From NCBI RefSeq assembly GCF_015207605.1, contig NZ_JADEWO010000001.1:124001-188000 (forward strand): a stretch of DNA of 64,000 nucleotides, given 5' to 3'. This DNA comes from Oculatella sp. LEGE 06141. Its GTDB lineage: Bacteria; Cyanobacteriota; Cyanobacteriia; Elainellales; Elainellaceae. Within the stretch, counting starts at the first letter, position 1, and each line of letters starts with the position of its first letter. The notes beneath the pieces are model-generated. The model made no database searches and was not told the DNA's origin. It saw only the letters and a list, made by a program, of their open reading frames with translations. This document shows, one piece after another, positions 26,847-36,008 of the stretch. A program made the translations under genes and the position numbers.

Positions 26847-27015
26847 AGAGATCGAGTTGCGGCAACAGCCGCGATAGTTTAGACCTGACCCAGGTTTAGC
26901 TAAAACCTGAACGCCAATTTCCATCTCTCCTCAAAGCAAAGCAGGCGGGCTTGTGGGGTTCATGATTCCACCCAGGCTCGCCTTTATGCTGCTAATTTGT
27001 GCTAGCGATCGCAAG

Positions 27016-27789
27016 TTAGTCTCGACGATGGACGAGGGTAGCGCTCGATTGATCGGTCGGAAATACCAAAACCTCACTAACGTTGACATGAGGAGGACGA
27101 GTTGCACAGAAAAAGACAACCTCCGCGATGTCATCCGGGGTGAGTGGCGTTAACCCTTGATAAACCGTTTGAGCACGCTCGGCATCACCGCGAAACCGCA
27201 CCTCACTGAATTCTGTTTCGACCAATCCTGGATCAACTGAACTGACGCGCACAGGTGTTCCCAATAAATCCAGCTTCAACCCTTCTGACAGAGCGCGTAC
27301 AGCCGCCTTTGTGGCGCAGTAAACGTTGCCGTTTGGATAAGTTTGGTGTCCGGCAACGGAACCAATGGTGATCACATGACCCCGACCCCGACGCACCATT
27401 CCTGGCACTACTAACCGGGACATATACAACACACCCTTGATGTTAGTGTCGATCATCTCTTCCCAGTCTTGAAAGCTGCCCTCGTACAGCTTGTCTAAAC
27501 CGCGACTCAAGCCAGCGTTGTTCACCAGAATATCAACATCAGCCCAGGGGGAGGGGAGTCTGTTGAGAGTGGCTTCAACCTGAGAGCGATCGCGCACATC
27601 CAATTCAACCGTATGAACTTGACTGCCTGCCGTTTTCTGCAACTCAGCCGCCATCTGCTCTAACCGATCTAAGCGTCGGGCAGCCAGCAGCAGTTTTGCG
27701 CCACTCTGAGCAAAGAGCCTGGCGCACGCGGCACCAATGCCACTGCTTGCCCCCGTAATTAAAACAACCTGATCTTGGATTGAGACCAT
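27016..27789 (-). CDS. Short-chain dehydrogenase/reductase (YdfG-like)
   Basis: The 257-residue protein has the classical SDR elements: TGASSGIG at about 13-20, NNAGLSRG, Ser in ITIGSVAGHQ, and the YxxxK catalytic pair in VYCATKAA. The ARRLDR after the second strand suggests NADP(H). Family resemblance is to YdfG-type enzymes acting on 3-hydroxy acids; the substrate is not determinable. Confidence 0.93.
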   Translation of the reverse strand: MVSIQDQVVLITGASSGIGAACARLFAQSGAKLLLAARRLDRLEQMAAELQKTAGSQVHTVELDVRDRSQVEATLNRLPSPWADVDILVNNAGLSRGLDKLYEGSFQDWEEMIDTNIKGVLYMSRLVVPGMVRRGRGHVITIGSVAGHQTYPNGNVYCATKAAVRALSEGLKLDLLGTPVRVSSVDPGLVETEFSEVRFRGDAERAQTVYQGLTPLTPDDIAEVVFFCATRPPHVNVSEVLVFPTDQSSATLVHRRD

Positions 27790-28127
27790 ACCTTACACGT
27801 TCAACGCCCTTATTAGCTTAAAACATGCATTGTTCTCTTCAATCCAGTAGAACTGCGTCAGTGACGATTCCCCCCCGACCAAAAGCATGGTTTAGAAGTG
27901 CAGGCGCTAAGCTCTTCCAGGCAAGGGACTTTAAGCAGAAGTGGCGAGTACTCATCTCTAGAGATGATCTTTAAAGACTGAGGGGCAAACAGGCTGCATT
28001 TGCCACCCTTCAAACATCTAAGATAGAGAGGCGATCGAAGAACTGGGCAGCCAGTGTTTAAGACGGTTGCATTCGTCTCCAAATAGTGATGGAATAGACA
28101 AGTGCTAAGTTTAGCTCGCTGAGTGAC
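27790..28127. other. Intergenic region upstream of trnL-UAA
   Basis: 338 bp without a gene. The only distinct structure is a perfect 16-nt palindrome TCATCTCTAGAGATGA at 27952-27967. Confidence 0.5.
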
Positions 28128-28540
28128 GGGGGCGTGGCGGAATGGTAGACGCTGCGGACTTAGAAAACTGAGCCTTGACAGAGAAATCCGTCAAGTGGAC
28201 GCTCTCAAATTCAGGGAAACCTAAATCTGGGGAGACATTTAGAACTAAGGTCAATCTTTGCTCTGAATGGCTCATTTAACTCCAACCCAGACATGGCAAT
28301 CCTGAGCCAAGCCAAGAAACAGATTACGAGTCCTGAGTTAAATCCTCAAGTCAATTGTAAACTCGTAATTTCTTGGAAGGTGCAGAGACCCGACGGGAGC
28401 TACCCTAACGTTAAGCCGAGGGTAAAGGGAGGGTCCAATTCTCAAAACCTCAAGGTACTTGAGGCAACAGCGAAAGCTGTGGGAGGATGAAAATCCGTTG
28501 ACCGTTAAAGGTCGTGAGGGTTCAAGTCCCTCTGCCCCCA
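28128..28540 (+). tRNA. trnL-UAA: tRNA-Leu (UAA), split by a group I intron
   Basis: The exons are 28128-28161 and 28490-28540. Spliced, they give a class II tRNA with a GGGGGCG/TGCCCCC acceptor stem (one G-U) and discriminator A; CCA is not encoded. The anticodon arm is GCGGA-CTTAAAA-TCCGT with anticodon UAA. The split lies between U34 and A35, the ancient position shared with chloroplasts. An 8-bp inverted repeat (28557-28564/28581-28588) follows the gene. Confidence 0.96.
28162..28489 (+). ncRNA. Group I intron in trnL-UAA
   Basis: This 328-nt intron follows the conserved U of the 5' exon and ends in the terminal G (28489). It carries the conserved core phrases CTCTCAAATTCAGGGAAACC, CAATCCTGAGCCAAGCC, and GGTGCAGAGACCCGACGGGA. 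Compared with the 249-nt Anabaena intron as I remember it, extra length lies between the CCTAAATCT and GGCAATCC blocks, that is in a peripheral P6-type arm. No reading frame in it is a credible homing endonuclease. Confidence 0.93.
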
Positions 28541-29056
28541 TATACCTATATGCATTACCTCTCAAGAAACCCTGCGTTCCTGAGAGGTGGTACTTGGTTA
28601 AATATTTAGTAGATATAAGCGATCGCTCAATCGTTTGTCGAGTTGAGGCACACACCCTCATCTGCGGCAACTCGATGAAAAAACGATGAAGTATATTTAA
28701 TTACTTGAATAAGTCGCATTTGCACTTAGCAAATTCCTGTTAGATTTTAGGATAAGGCAAAAAGCAATCCGCAACACCTCAGGTTTTTAGGGGCATGGTT
28801 GATAGCAAGCCCAAACTGAGTCTGCTTAAGTCGTATCCAAATCGTCTATCCCCACATGAGCCAGTATCAATAAACACAGCTACGTTACGGTGTGAATTCT
28901 ACCAGTCCTCTTTGGCTGAAGCAATCGGGCTTCAGAACCGGGAGCTAAACGGATGAACAAACGTTCCGGTTAAACATCAGCAAGATTTGCACGTCACCTC
29001 AGAGCCACTTCAACTTGAATTTGGCTCTAGAACTGCATTGTATTTTTAGTTCTTGA
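28541..29056. other. Intergenic region downstream of trnL-UAA
   Basis: About 515 bp without a gene. A long imperfect hairpin at about 28629-28687 pairs CGAGTTG with CAACTCG and, outside that, ATCGTTT with AAACGAT. The remainder shows nothing I can name. Confidence 0.45.
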
Positions 29057-30490
29057 ATGTCAGTTGAAGCATCACCCGTTTTGAGTACTGCTATGATCAC
29101 AGACAAATCAGTGGGCGATCGCCAAAGTCACACCTCAGGCCAGTCGCGACCGTTTCAGCGCGATGTTGGCAGAGCACAAACCATCATTTATGAGTTTTTA
29201 CTAGAAATTGTCAATACCTGGCCCCCTGAAGCTGTATTGAAAGAATTTAAACAACTGTTTATTCATCACACCGACACCATTAGTTCTTCAACTTTGCCAT
29301 CTCTCTACGAAATTGTATTTTCAAACCATGAAGAAGAGTTTTTAAACACATTAAAACGGTCTTGCTACATCTTAATCAACAACTGGGATTTGATTCGAAA
29401 CCGCAAACCCATTCGAGATCTGATCCAGCTCTTTCACGACCCTATTATTCATCGACCCACCGTATCTCCTACTTTAAAGCGGCTCAGAACCTGGCTTTGT
29501 AAGTTTGTTAATAGTCAGGATTTTCAGGAGTTGCAGCTATTTGCAACTCGGTATGATATTGAAACAAAAACGCACTGGACAGAACGCTATACGTCCTATT
29601 TGCTAGTATCACAGTACGTTAATTTAGATAATCCAATTGAGCAACGCCGAGCGGCCAGAGCACTTTCTATCCAACTTAGAGAAAAGTTTAAGTTTGACCT
29701 GGCCATGTATAGCGCCCGGTCGCAGTCGGCTAAAGCCAACCCATCAATATTTCATAATCCAACGGGGTTAGGAGATGAAGCTTTACGGTTGATTAAGGCG
29801 ATCGTTGCCCGACGAGGAACCTTTAGCTACGTCAACTTAGCCAATATCTTTATCAATCAAACCCAAAACTTAAGCTATCAAGACTTTAAACAAAGCCTGG
29901 TTGACTACCTGGCTTTTTCGGTGATGAACAACGAATTTACAAGCACTCTTAAAAAACAGCTTAGCGATAAACTTAGCGCTCTCTATCCTGAGCATCATCA
30001 AAAACCGCTCAGCAGTGCGTTATTGCTGCGGACCTGTAACCGGGTTATTGAATATTTAACGACTGAAGATCATTACAGTCCGGCACCGCTTTTTATTACT
30101 CTACTAACAAAAAGTGGCCCCATTACACCCGTTATTATTCTGTTAAAAACCATCTTAATTTGTCCCTACACTCGAACCCAGTTGGAAGCTCGAATTGCCG
30201 AGCTGATTCGGTATTACCAGGAATATCCTGAAGAAGACTGTCAATGGATCGTCAACTTCTTCGAAGTTTTCAGTGTTACAACAGCCATTTATACCGAGAA
30301 CGTTGAATATAGCCTGGTTCATATGGATCGCCAGTATACCGATCATCCACAGGAAATGAATTGGAAGGCTTATCTAGATACGTGCCGAATTTTTTCGCAA
30401 ATGAAGCATAACGGTAGCCCGGTTCAAGACTTGGAACTCCTGGAGACGAAAGCACTAGACGTTTTACCGGAGGAGCTAGAGCAGGCTTAG
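29057..30490 (+). CDS. Large conserved alpha-helical protein of unknown function
   Basis: The 477-residue protein is predicted almost wholly helical and soluble. Segments such as AQTIIYEFLLEIVNTWPPEA (about 40-59) and RTQLEARIAELIRYYQEYPE near the C-terminus look conserved. The first ~35 residues are polar and probably disordered. There is no catalytic signature or membrane segment. It appears to stand alone. I recall similar proteins across cyanobacteria without an assigned role. Confidence 0.82.
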   Translation: MSVEASPVLSTAMITDKSVGDRQSHTSGQSRPFQRDVGRAQTIIYEFLLEIVNTWPPEAVLKEFKQLFIHHTDTISSSTLPSLYEIVFSNHEEEFLNTLKRSCYILINNWDLIRNRKPIRDLIQLFHDPIIHRPTVSPTLKRLRTWLCKFVNSQDFQELQLFATRYDIETKTHWTERYTSYLLVSQYVNLDNPIEQRRAARALSIQLREKFKFDLAMYSARSQSAKANPSIFHNPTGLGDEALRLIKAIVARRGTFSYVNLANIFINQTQNLSYQDFKQSLVDYLAFSVMNNEFTSTLKKQLSDKLSALYPEHHQKPLSSALLLRTCNRVIEYLTTEDHYSPAPLFITLLTKSGPITPVIILLKTILICPYTRTQLEARIAELIRYYQEYPEEDCQWIVNFFEVFSVTTAIYTENVEYSLVHMDRQYTDHPQEMNWKAYLDTCRIFSQMKHNGSPVQDLELLETKALDVLPEELEQA

Positions 30491-30545
30491 CAACACCGAT
30501 GCTGCAATCGCCCCGTGCTGATTCTGGCCGATCGAGCTTGGCAGT

Positions 30546-31244
30546 TCAGCTTTGGGGTAATGTGTTTGATGTCGCCACGGGTTGGCCGAGGGGTGGACGC
30601 AGCGCAAGATACGCTAACGCCCCAAACAGCGGAATTAGCGTTATTGCTCCAAGAACACGGTTGTCCTCTATCCCACGTCGTGCCATATCGTCACCAATCA
30701 AAGCCGGAAACAGTACACAAAGCAGGCCAAAGTCCAGACTCATGACGTGAATAAAGCGGCTGGTTTGCCACTGGTACACAAAGTTGCTCCAGTCGCCAGC
30801 GGTCACACCGTAGAGGATAAGACCGATTGCGCTCAGGGCGATCGCCGCTCCTGTCCAGCGCGAGTCTAGCCCTTTGAGCAATCCATTCTTCTCTCCTGTG
30901 AAGGTAGGGTTGGGTTGCCGCAATGCCAGGTAGGGCAGCACCATGAATGCTCCTACGCCAAACGATGCCAGGACAAAGGGCCAGGCCGGAAGCCGTTGCC
31001 CTCGACCATCCACCAGCAGCAAACTACTGTAGGCGAGGGGCAAAACGCCCATGATATTGAATAACGCAATAACTAACGGATTAATTCCATTCCACTGCCC
31101 CGTTGCTAGATGCACAAGCAAGCTCGCGGTGTCTGGAGCGTTGGGTGGGGCAAGCAGAAAAGCATAGGCAGCAAAGCCTACCCACAGCACCCCAAAGGCT
31201 ACTCGTCTGATCATTGGTTTGAGATAAATGTACGCCTTTTTCAT
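30546..31244 (-). CDS. Conserved integral membrane protein
   Basis: A 232-residue protein with about six transmembrane segments. Distinctive features are PLVIALFNIMGVLPLAYSSL, a loop with GRGQRLPAWPFVLASFGVGA, and FIHVMSLDFGLLCVLFPALI followed by the conserved-looking GDDMARRG. Homologues seem widespread in oxygenic phototrophs; the role is unknown. An alternative start is the ATG at 31214. Confidence 0.82.
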   Translation of the reverse strand: MKKAYIYLKPMIRRVAFGVLWVGFAAYAFLLAPPNAPDTASLLVHLATGQWNGINPLVIALFNIMGVLPLAYSSLLLVDGRGQRLPAWPFVLASFGVGAFMVLPYLALRQPNPTFTGEKNGLLKGLDSRWTGAAIALSAIGLILYGVTAGDWSNFVYQWQTSRFIHVMSLDFGLLCVLFPALIGDDMARRGIEDNRVLGAITLIPLFGALAYLALRPPLGQPVATSNTLPQS

Positions 31245-31294
31245 TCTCTCAACAATTACCTAGAGTAGAAGAGATACTACGCAGGATTAGCAAC

Positions 31295-31621
31295 ATGCAG
31301 CAGTCTCATCAATATGGTGTGGTGTTAATTACAGCAGCGTCCCGGGAGGAAGCAGAAGCGATCGCCAACACATTAATTGCAGAACAACTGGCGGCTTGCG
31401 TCAGCATGATGCCCATTCACTCGATTTACCAGTGGCAAGGAGAAACCCATCACGCCGAGGAATGGCAACTGATTGTAAAAACTGATTTAGCTAAATTTTT
31501 GATTTTAGAAGCAAAAGTACGAGAACTTCATTCCTACGATGTACCAGAAATTCTTGCTCTACCTGTCTTGGCAGGCTCTCAACCTTACCTGCATTGGCTT
31601 TCTAACCAGATGGGTGAGTGA
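31295..31621 (+). CDS. cutA: Divalent-cation tolerance protein CutA
   Basis: The 108-residue protein has the CutA1 pattern: VLITAASREEAEAIANTLIA, LAACVSMMPIHSIYQWQGE, EEWQLIVKT, and HSYDVPEILALPVLAGSQPY. CutA forms very stable trimers and has been linked to copper tolerance, though its biochemical role is unclear. Divergent from the membrane-protein gene. Confidence 0.95.
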   Translation: MQQSHQYGVVLITAASREEAEAIANTLIAEQLAACVSMMPIHSIYQWQGETHHAEEWQLIVKTDLAKFLILEAKVRELHSYDVPEILALPVLAGSQPYLHWLSNQMGE

Positions 31622-31759
31622 ACCTGGTGCCTGTGCGATCGAAGGCGTAGGTTGAGCGTAGCCAAAGCGTGGGAAAGTCAGCAGTTCAGACGGTTTGTCG
31701 GTTGCTTGGGTGAGTAAACAGGGAACAACCAGATGAAATGGTGGAGAGACTGGGTAACG

Positions 31760-32284
31760 TTATTGAGATCCGTTGTTGTAGGAGTTCTCGGCAACTAAAG
31801 GCTGTTGCAAATCATCAACGTATGTCCATTCACTCCCAAATATATGACCCATCACATTCATCGATTCAGTCATGGTTAATCGATTGGGCGAAAACCGGAT
31901 CATTCGTCTCTCTGCCCAACCGAGGGGGGTTTCTAGCTTGAGAAAGACTAATCCTTCTGCTTCATTCACCAGGGTGATCTCATAATCCATGACCTGCGCG
32001 TACTGCTGGGCAGGTTGTTCACGACCTGGCAACGTATTGACGACCGTTACTTGCCCCTGATTGAAAAAATAATGGGTAGTGCCACCATTTGTCGTCCACT
32101 GGCCTAACAATGCCTCTCGAATAGAGGTGGGTCTTGCAGCCGTATTACGGTTAGCAGCCATGCGAAAATGGTTGGTTGAGTTTGCTCCAGACGGGAGGCC
32201 GGGATCTGCAAGCACCGGACTGTAACCACCCAAAACAGTTAGAACAGTCAGACCTAACGCTGACCAGTAGCCAATATCCCTCAT
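31760..32284 (-). CDS. Secreted protein of unknown function
   Basis: The 174-residue product starts with a signal peptide (YWSALGLTVLTVLGGYSPVLA, trimmed here: cleavage near residue 26). The mature part contains REALLGQWTTNGGTTHYFFN and later YEITLVNEAEGLVFLKLETP, a beta-rich lipocalin-like rhythm. The ATG at 32284 has AAGGGA upstream; earlier in-frame codons to 32365 do not encode a signal peptide. Family not recognised. Confidence 0.75.
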   Translation of the reverse strand: MRDIGYWSALGLTVLTVLGGYSPVLADPGLPSGANSTNHFRMAANRNTAARPTSIREALLGQWTTNGGTTHYFFNQGQVTVVNTLPGREQPAQQYAQVMDYEITLVNEAEGLVFLKLETPLGWAERRMIRFSPNRLTMTESMNVMGHIFGSEWTYVDDLQQPLVAENSYNNGSQ

Positions 32285-33116
32285 TACATTTTCCCTTGAG
32301 TGCGGGTTTTCAGATCGTGCAGACAAGACTTTTATGAACGATCGCCCTAACGGCTCGGAAATCACTGAGCTTGTCGTGCTTCATATACCAATAAAGATTA
32401 GTGACCGCCACTCCTGGCACACCTAAACGGTAAGCTCTCACACCTTAGCTAGACTTCAAGCTCATGTCTCTACTTTCCCGATAGTGTCTCATTTTTGAGA
32501 ACTAAACGAACTCGCCCAACTGGACAATCCGGCTGAGAGAAATAAGATTGCGTCAACAGTTGATACCAGAAATATGCTCTGGAAGCTGTCAAGAAGACTA
32601 CACTGTGGCGCTTTCGATGTGTTGCTATCCGTTGAGCCAGGATGAGGCGAAGCAAAAAGCAGGCGATCGCTGCTAGCGCTAACAACTACCGTCTTGCCTC
32701 TTTATATAAATACAGGAATCACTGCTGGTACGGTGCCTTGGTTCGCAGCCTTTTAAGCTAACCACAGATAGGTCACCAGGGGGCAGCATTTTGCTGTCGC
32801 TCCATAGGTCAGGCTAGCTCAGGCTGAACATCTAACCAAGGATAGCTGAACCAGAACGAATCCCACTCCAGAATCAGAGTAGTCAGTCTTTATGGTCAAT
32901 GAACCTGCTCTCCCGATACGCTTACTCGTTGCCCTTCCCTATATCAGGTGAGCAACCGAGCAATATCTGTGTCGGCAGAATCAGGGTTGATCAAGTGGCT
33001 ATTAAACAACGTTTTGCAAAACCTTGCAAGAAGCCGTTGGGTTGTTGCATGAGCTGAATAAATCCTGCGGCAATTCAACCCTTAATTAAACCTATTTTTT
33101 ACGGAGGAGAACCAAC
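32285..33116. other. Long intergenic region before the hemerythrin gene
   Basis: About 830 bp without a credible gene. The one sizeable minus frame (32470-32685) has no protein-like pattern or ribosome-binding site. Near its right end GGAGGAG precedes the hemerythrin ATG. Room exists for a regulatory RNA, but none is recognisable. Confidence 0.5.
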
Positions 33117-34163
33117 ATGGTTACAACACTAGATGACACAAAACGGCAGGCGATCGCTGAGAAACTGGCCGATACCAAAGCATTGCAGAACTTAATCATC
33201 TCTAACGAGCAGAAACTAATGAGCGATTGTCCCGATCAAGACGTTCGGGAGCGCCTTCAAAACATGCTCAACGATGATCAAAAAAATCTGGGTATTTTAG
33301 AAACGGCCATTGTGCAGTATGGCATTCAGTTTGAACCCAGTGATGCTACCAAGACCTACCTTAAACAATTTGAGCAGATGATGTCTGGCGGGTCGCTGAG
33401 TTTTTATCAAAAACTGGCTCAGCACGAATTGCTTAAGCATGGGCAAGCGATGAGTGGAATTGTAATCCACAAAGCGGCTCAAAAAGTAGGAGCGGACATT
33501 GAACTGGCGATCGGCCCTCTGAACACCGTTAATTTCGAGAACCGCGCTCACCAGGAGCAGCTTAAGGGGATGCTGGAACTGGTTGGAGTGCGCGAACTGA
33601 CAGGACAGGATGCCGACCAGGGACTTTGGGCACGGGTACAGGATGCGATCGCGGCCTTCTCAGGTGTTGCGGGTAGCGTCATGACTCAGAATTCAGACAA
33701 AGATGACATGAACATCCAGACCATCATCCGGCTGGATCACAACAAAGTGAACACCATCTTTACCGAAATTGGGGCAACGAACGATCCGCAAAAGCTGCAA
33801 GAGTATTTTGGACAACTCTACAAAGATTTGTTGGCTCATGCTCAGGCAGAAGAAGAAATCGTCTACCCAAGAGTTCGTTCGTTCTACGGCAACGACAATA
33901 CTCAAGAGCTGTATGACGAGCAAGCCGAAATGAAGCGAATGCTCGACGAAATTAAGGCGATCGACCCTGCTACATCGACGGACGCATTCAAGTCGAAAGT
34001 GAAACAGTTAATGGATGCAGTGGGTGACCACATTCGCCAGGAAGAAAGCACCATGTTCGCGGCCATTGATAACAATTGCAGTAGCGATCAAAAAGAGCAA
34101 ATGGCTAGTGAATTCAAGGCGGCTAAGAGCAAGATTCAGCAAGATATGGCCGCCTCTGTATAA
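33117..34163 (+). CDS. Hemerythrin HHE-domain protein with N-terminal helical ferritin-like domain
   Basis: The C-terminal domain (about 198-345) has hemerythrin-type iron ligands: His208 (LDHNK), His241 and Glu245 (HAQAEEEIVYP), His305 and Glu309 (HIRQEEST). Such domains bind O2, NO or iron. Residues 1-165 form a separate helical region with His/Glu-rich QHELLKHGQAMSGIVIHKA, resembling DUF892/ferritin-like bundles. A strong GGAGGAG precedes the ATG. A role in oxidative stress or iron handling is inference. Confidence 0.88.
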   Translation: MVTTLDDTKRQAIAEKLADTKALQNLIISNEQKLMSDCPDQDVRERLQNMLNDDQKNLGILETAIVQYGIQFEPSDATKTYLKQFEQMMSGGSLSFYQKLAQHELLKHGQAMSGIVIHKAAQKVGADIELAIGPLNTVNFENRAHQEQLKGMLELVGVRELTGQDADQGLWARVQDAIAAFSGVAGSVMTQNSDKDDMNIQTIIRLDHNKVNTIFTEIGATNDPQKLQEYFGQLYKDLLAHAQAEEEIVYPRVRSFYGNDNTQELYDEQAEMKRMLDEIKAIDPATSTDAFKSKVKQLMDAVGDHIRQEESTMFAAIDNNCSSDQKEQMASEFKAAKSKIQQDMAASV

Positions 34164-34293
34164 GACTTGATTGAGAAGAGTTGATTGAGCAGGTGCCAAA
34201 GTAGAGGACGCTAAAAACGAGTTTTGTTAACCACCTAGCCCGCTAGCAGCGCTTCAGTATCACGGCACTGATCTCAAGTAACCCTCCAGTCGA

Positions 34294-34322
34294 AACCCCG
34301 GATTCTTGCAGAATCCGGGGTT
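34294..34322. terminator. Hairpin between converging hemerythrin and argG genes
   Basis: AACCCCGGATTC (34294-34305) pairs perfectly with GAATCCGGGGTT (34311-34322) around TTGCA. It is well placed to end both convergent transcripts, though neither side has a long T-run. Confidence 0.7.
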
Positions 34323-34393
34323 CTCCAATGTTTTGAGTCAGCGCCTTCTTCAGGATTCATTTTCGTTGCAGCAGTTGAAGGCAACCTTCGCGA

Positions 34394-35644
34394 CTACGCT
34401 TCAGCTTTTAGGGAAACTTGTCCACTAGTGGCTAACGCTCGCGCACTCACGCCAAAAACGCGCAGTAGCCCTTCAGAATCAGAATGATTATAGTCACCGA
34501 CTCCTTCCATTGAGGCATTCTCTTCCGAATACAGGGAATGGGGCGTATCGGTTGCTGAAAGAAACGAAATATTTCCTTTATATAGAGACACGGCGATCGT
34601 GCCTGTGGTTAGCTCAGCCGTTTGTTGAATTGCCTGAAGCGCCATTTTGGTTGCCAAGTCGAACCAATAGCCTTGATAAATTTGTTTCGCCACCAACAGA
34701 GACAGTTGATCATAAAATTCACGGGCACGGCGATCGAGAATCAGTTGCAGCAGCAGTGCATAACAGGTACCCAGTAATTCAACGCCGGGGCTTTCGTAAA
34801 CTCCGCGCGATTTGATCCCCACAAAGCGGTTTTCTACCAGGTGAGTACCAATCCCAATGCCATGCCGTCCGCCGATCGCATTCGTTTGCAGAATCGCATC
34901 CACTAAATTGACCGACTTGCCATTCACAGCAACGGGTCGCCCCTTCTCGAACTGGATCGTCACCTCTTCTGGTTCATTGGCCGCATCAGCGGGATAACAT
35001 CCCATCACCGGAGTGACAAAATGAGCCGGAGTCGTCAACGACTCCAGCAATCCCGACTCATGGGTTAACCCCAATAAATTGGCATCGGTAGAATAGGGTT
35101 TGTCTTTGGTGGCTGAGATGGATAATCCCTTCTCCTGACAAAAATCAATCATTTCGCTGCGGCCAGGAAACCGAGCCAGAAACTCTTCATCTCGCCAGGG
35201 TGCATAAACGTCAAAGTCTGGAGCCAGCATATTGGTAATGAGCTGAAACCGCACCTGGTCGTTACCGCGCCCGGTTGCGCCATGACTAAAAATAGTTAAC
35301 CCCCGCTTTCGCATCTCCCGCACCATCGCTTCGGTGAGAACACATCGGGCAATACCAGTGGTATTCCAGTAGCGCCCTTCGTAACACGCCTGAGATTGAA
35401 TGACGCTCAAGCCTGCTTCAGCGATCGCCTCTCTAGCCGGTAGCAAGACAAAATCGGTGGCACCTGCCATCAACATTCGCTGGCGGATAGCTTCCGTATC
35501 GTCTTCATCGGGCTGGCCTAAATCCGCCGTGAAGCAAACCACCTGGATGCCTTTGTCAGTCAACCAGCGAGTGATAGTACAACTATCTAGACCGCCGGAC
35601 CCGGCAAACGCGACGGTTTTCCCCTTCAAATCCTGAGCTTTCAT
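34394..35644 (-). CDS. argG: Argininosuccinate synthase family protein, divergent clade
   Basis: ArgG joins citrulline and aspartate using ATP. The 416-residue protein has the N-type PP-loop as GSGGLDSC (residues 16-23) instead of the usual YSGGLDTS. It also has TADLGQPDEDD, FSHGATGRGNDQVRF, STDANLLGLTHESG, and IGGRHGIGIGTHLVENRFVG. TADLGQPDEDD and the overall layout resemble the E. coli-type branch more than the standard ~400-residue cyanobacterial ArgG. It may be a second ArgG or a paralogue with a different substrate. Confidence 0.88.
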   Translation of the reverse strand: MKAQDLKGKTVAFAGSGGLDSCTITRWLTDKGIQVVCFTADLGQPDEDDTEAIRQRMLMAGATDFVLLPAREAIAEAGLSVIQSQACYEGRYWNTTGIARCVLTEAMVREMRKRGLTIFSHGATGRGNDQVRFQLITNMLAPDFDVYAPWRDEEFLARFPGRSEMIDFCQEKGLSISATKDKPYSTDANLLGLTHESGLLESLTTPAHFVTPVMGCYPADAANEPEEVTIQFEKGRPVAVNGKSVNLVDAILQTNAIGGRHGIGIGTHLVENRFVGIKSRGVYESPGVELLGTCYALLLQLILDRRAREFYDQLSLLVAKQIYQGYWFDLATKMALQAIQQTAELTTGTIAVSLYKGNISFLSATDTPHSLYSEENASMEGVGDYNHSDSEGLLRVFGVSARALATSGQVSLKAEA

Positions 35645-35746
35645 TCCAATTCTCCCCCAAGTGGCATAGCTGCATTAAATCAATGCCGTCCATCCAGCGC
35701 AGTCATCAATGCACTGACCACGCTCGACAAAGTTTTCATTATGCCT

Positions 35747-35995
35747 CTAAATCCTGGTGAATTCCTGTCTGAACCTGTACAGAATCTTGGGGCACATTAA
35801 AGATCCAAACGGCACAAAGGTATCCAGGTCACCGACTATGAAGTAGGGTGAAGCCTGGTTGCAGCGATCGCCAACACCATGCGTTGTGGAAGTCGATCGC
35901 CAGAGTTCAATCATGACTTGATACGCTAGAAGAGCATCATTTCTAGCGGCAGACCATAACGGGCTGCCCTCAAAACGAACCCATTGCACTGTCAA
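35747..35995 (-). CDS. Possible small protein between argG and the GT2 gene
   Basis: An 82-codon minus-strand frame in a 364-bp gap. Its codon use looks like real genes here and it has protein-like blocks (WVRFEGSPLWSAARNDALLA; SPYFIVGDLDTFVPFGSLMC). The start would be TTG (35995) or GTG (35989), without a clear ribosome-binding site. I do not recognise a family. It could be spurious. Confidence 0.4.
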   Translation of the reverse strand: MTVQWVRFEGSPLWSAARNDALLAYQVMIELWRSTSTTHGVGDRCNQASPYFIVGDLDTFVPFGSLMCPKILYRFRQEFTRI

Positions 35996-36008
35996 CTCAG
36001 AGGCATTC

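Noticed and set aside
28293-28490. 65-codon frame inside the trnL intron
   Set aside because: It covers conserved catalytic intron core sequence and does not resemble a homing endonuclease.
32470-32685. 71-codon minus-strand frame in the 32-33 kb gap
   Set aside because: No ribosome-binding site, no conserved-looking block, composition like non-coding sequence.
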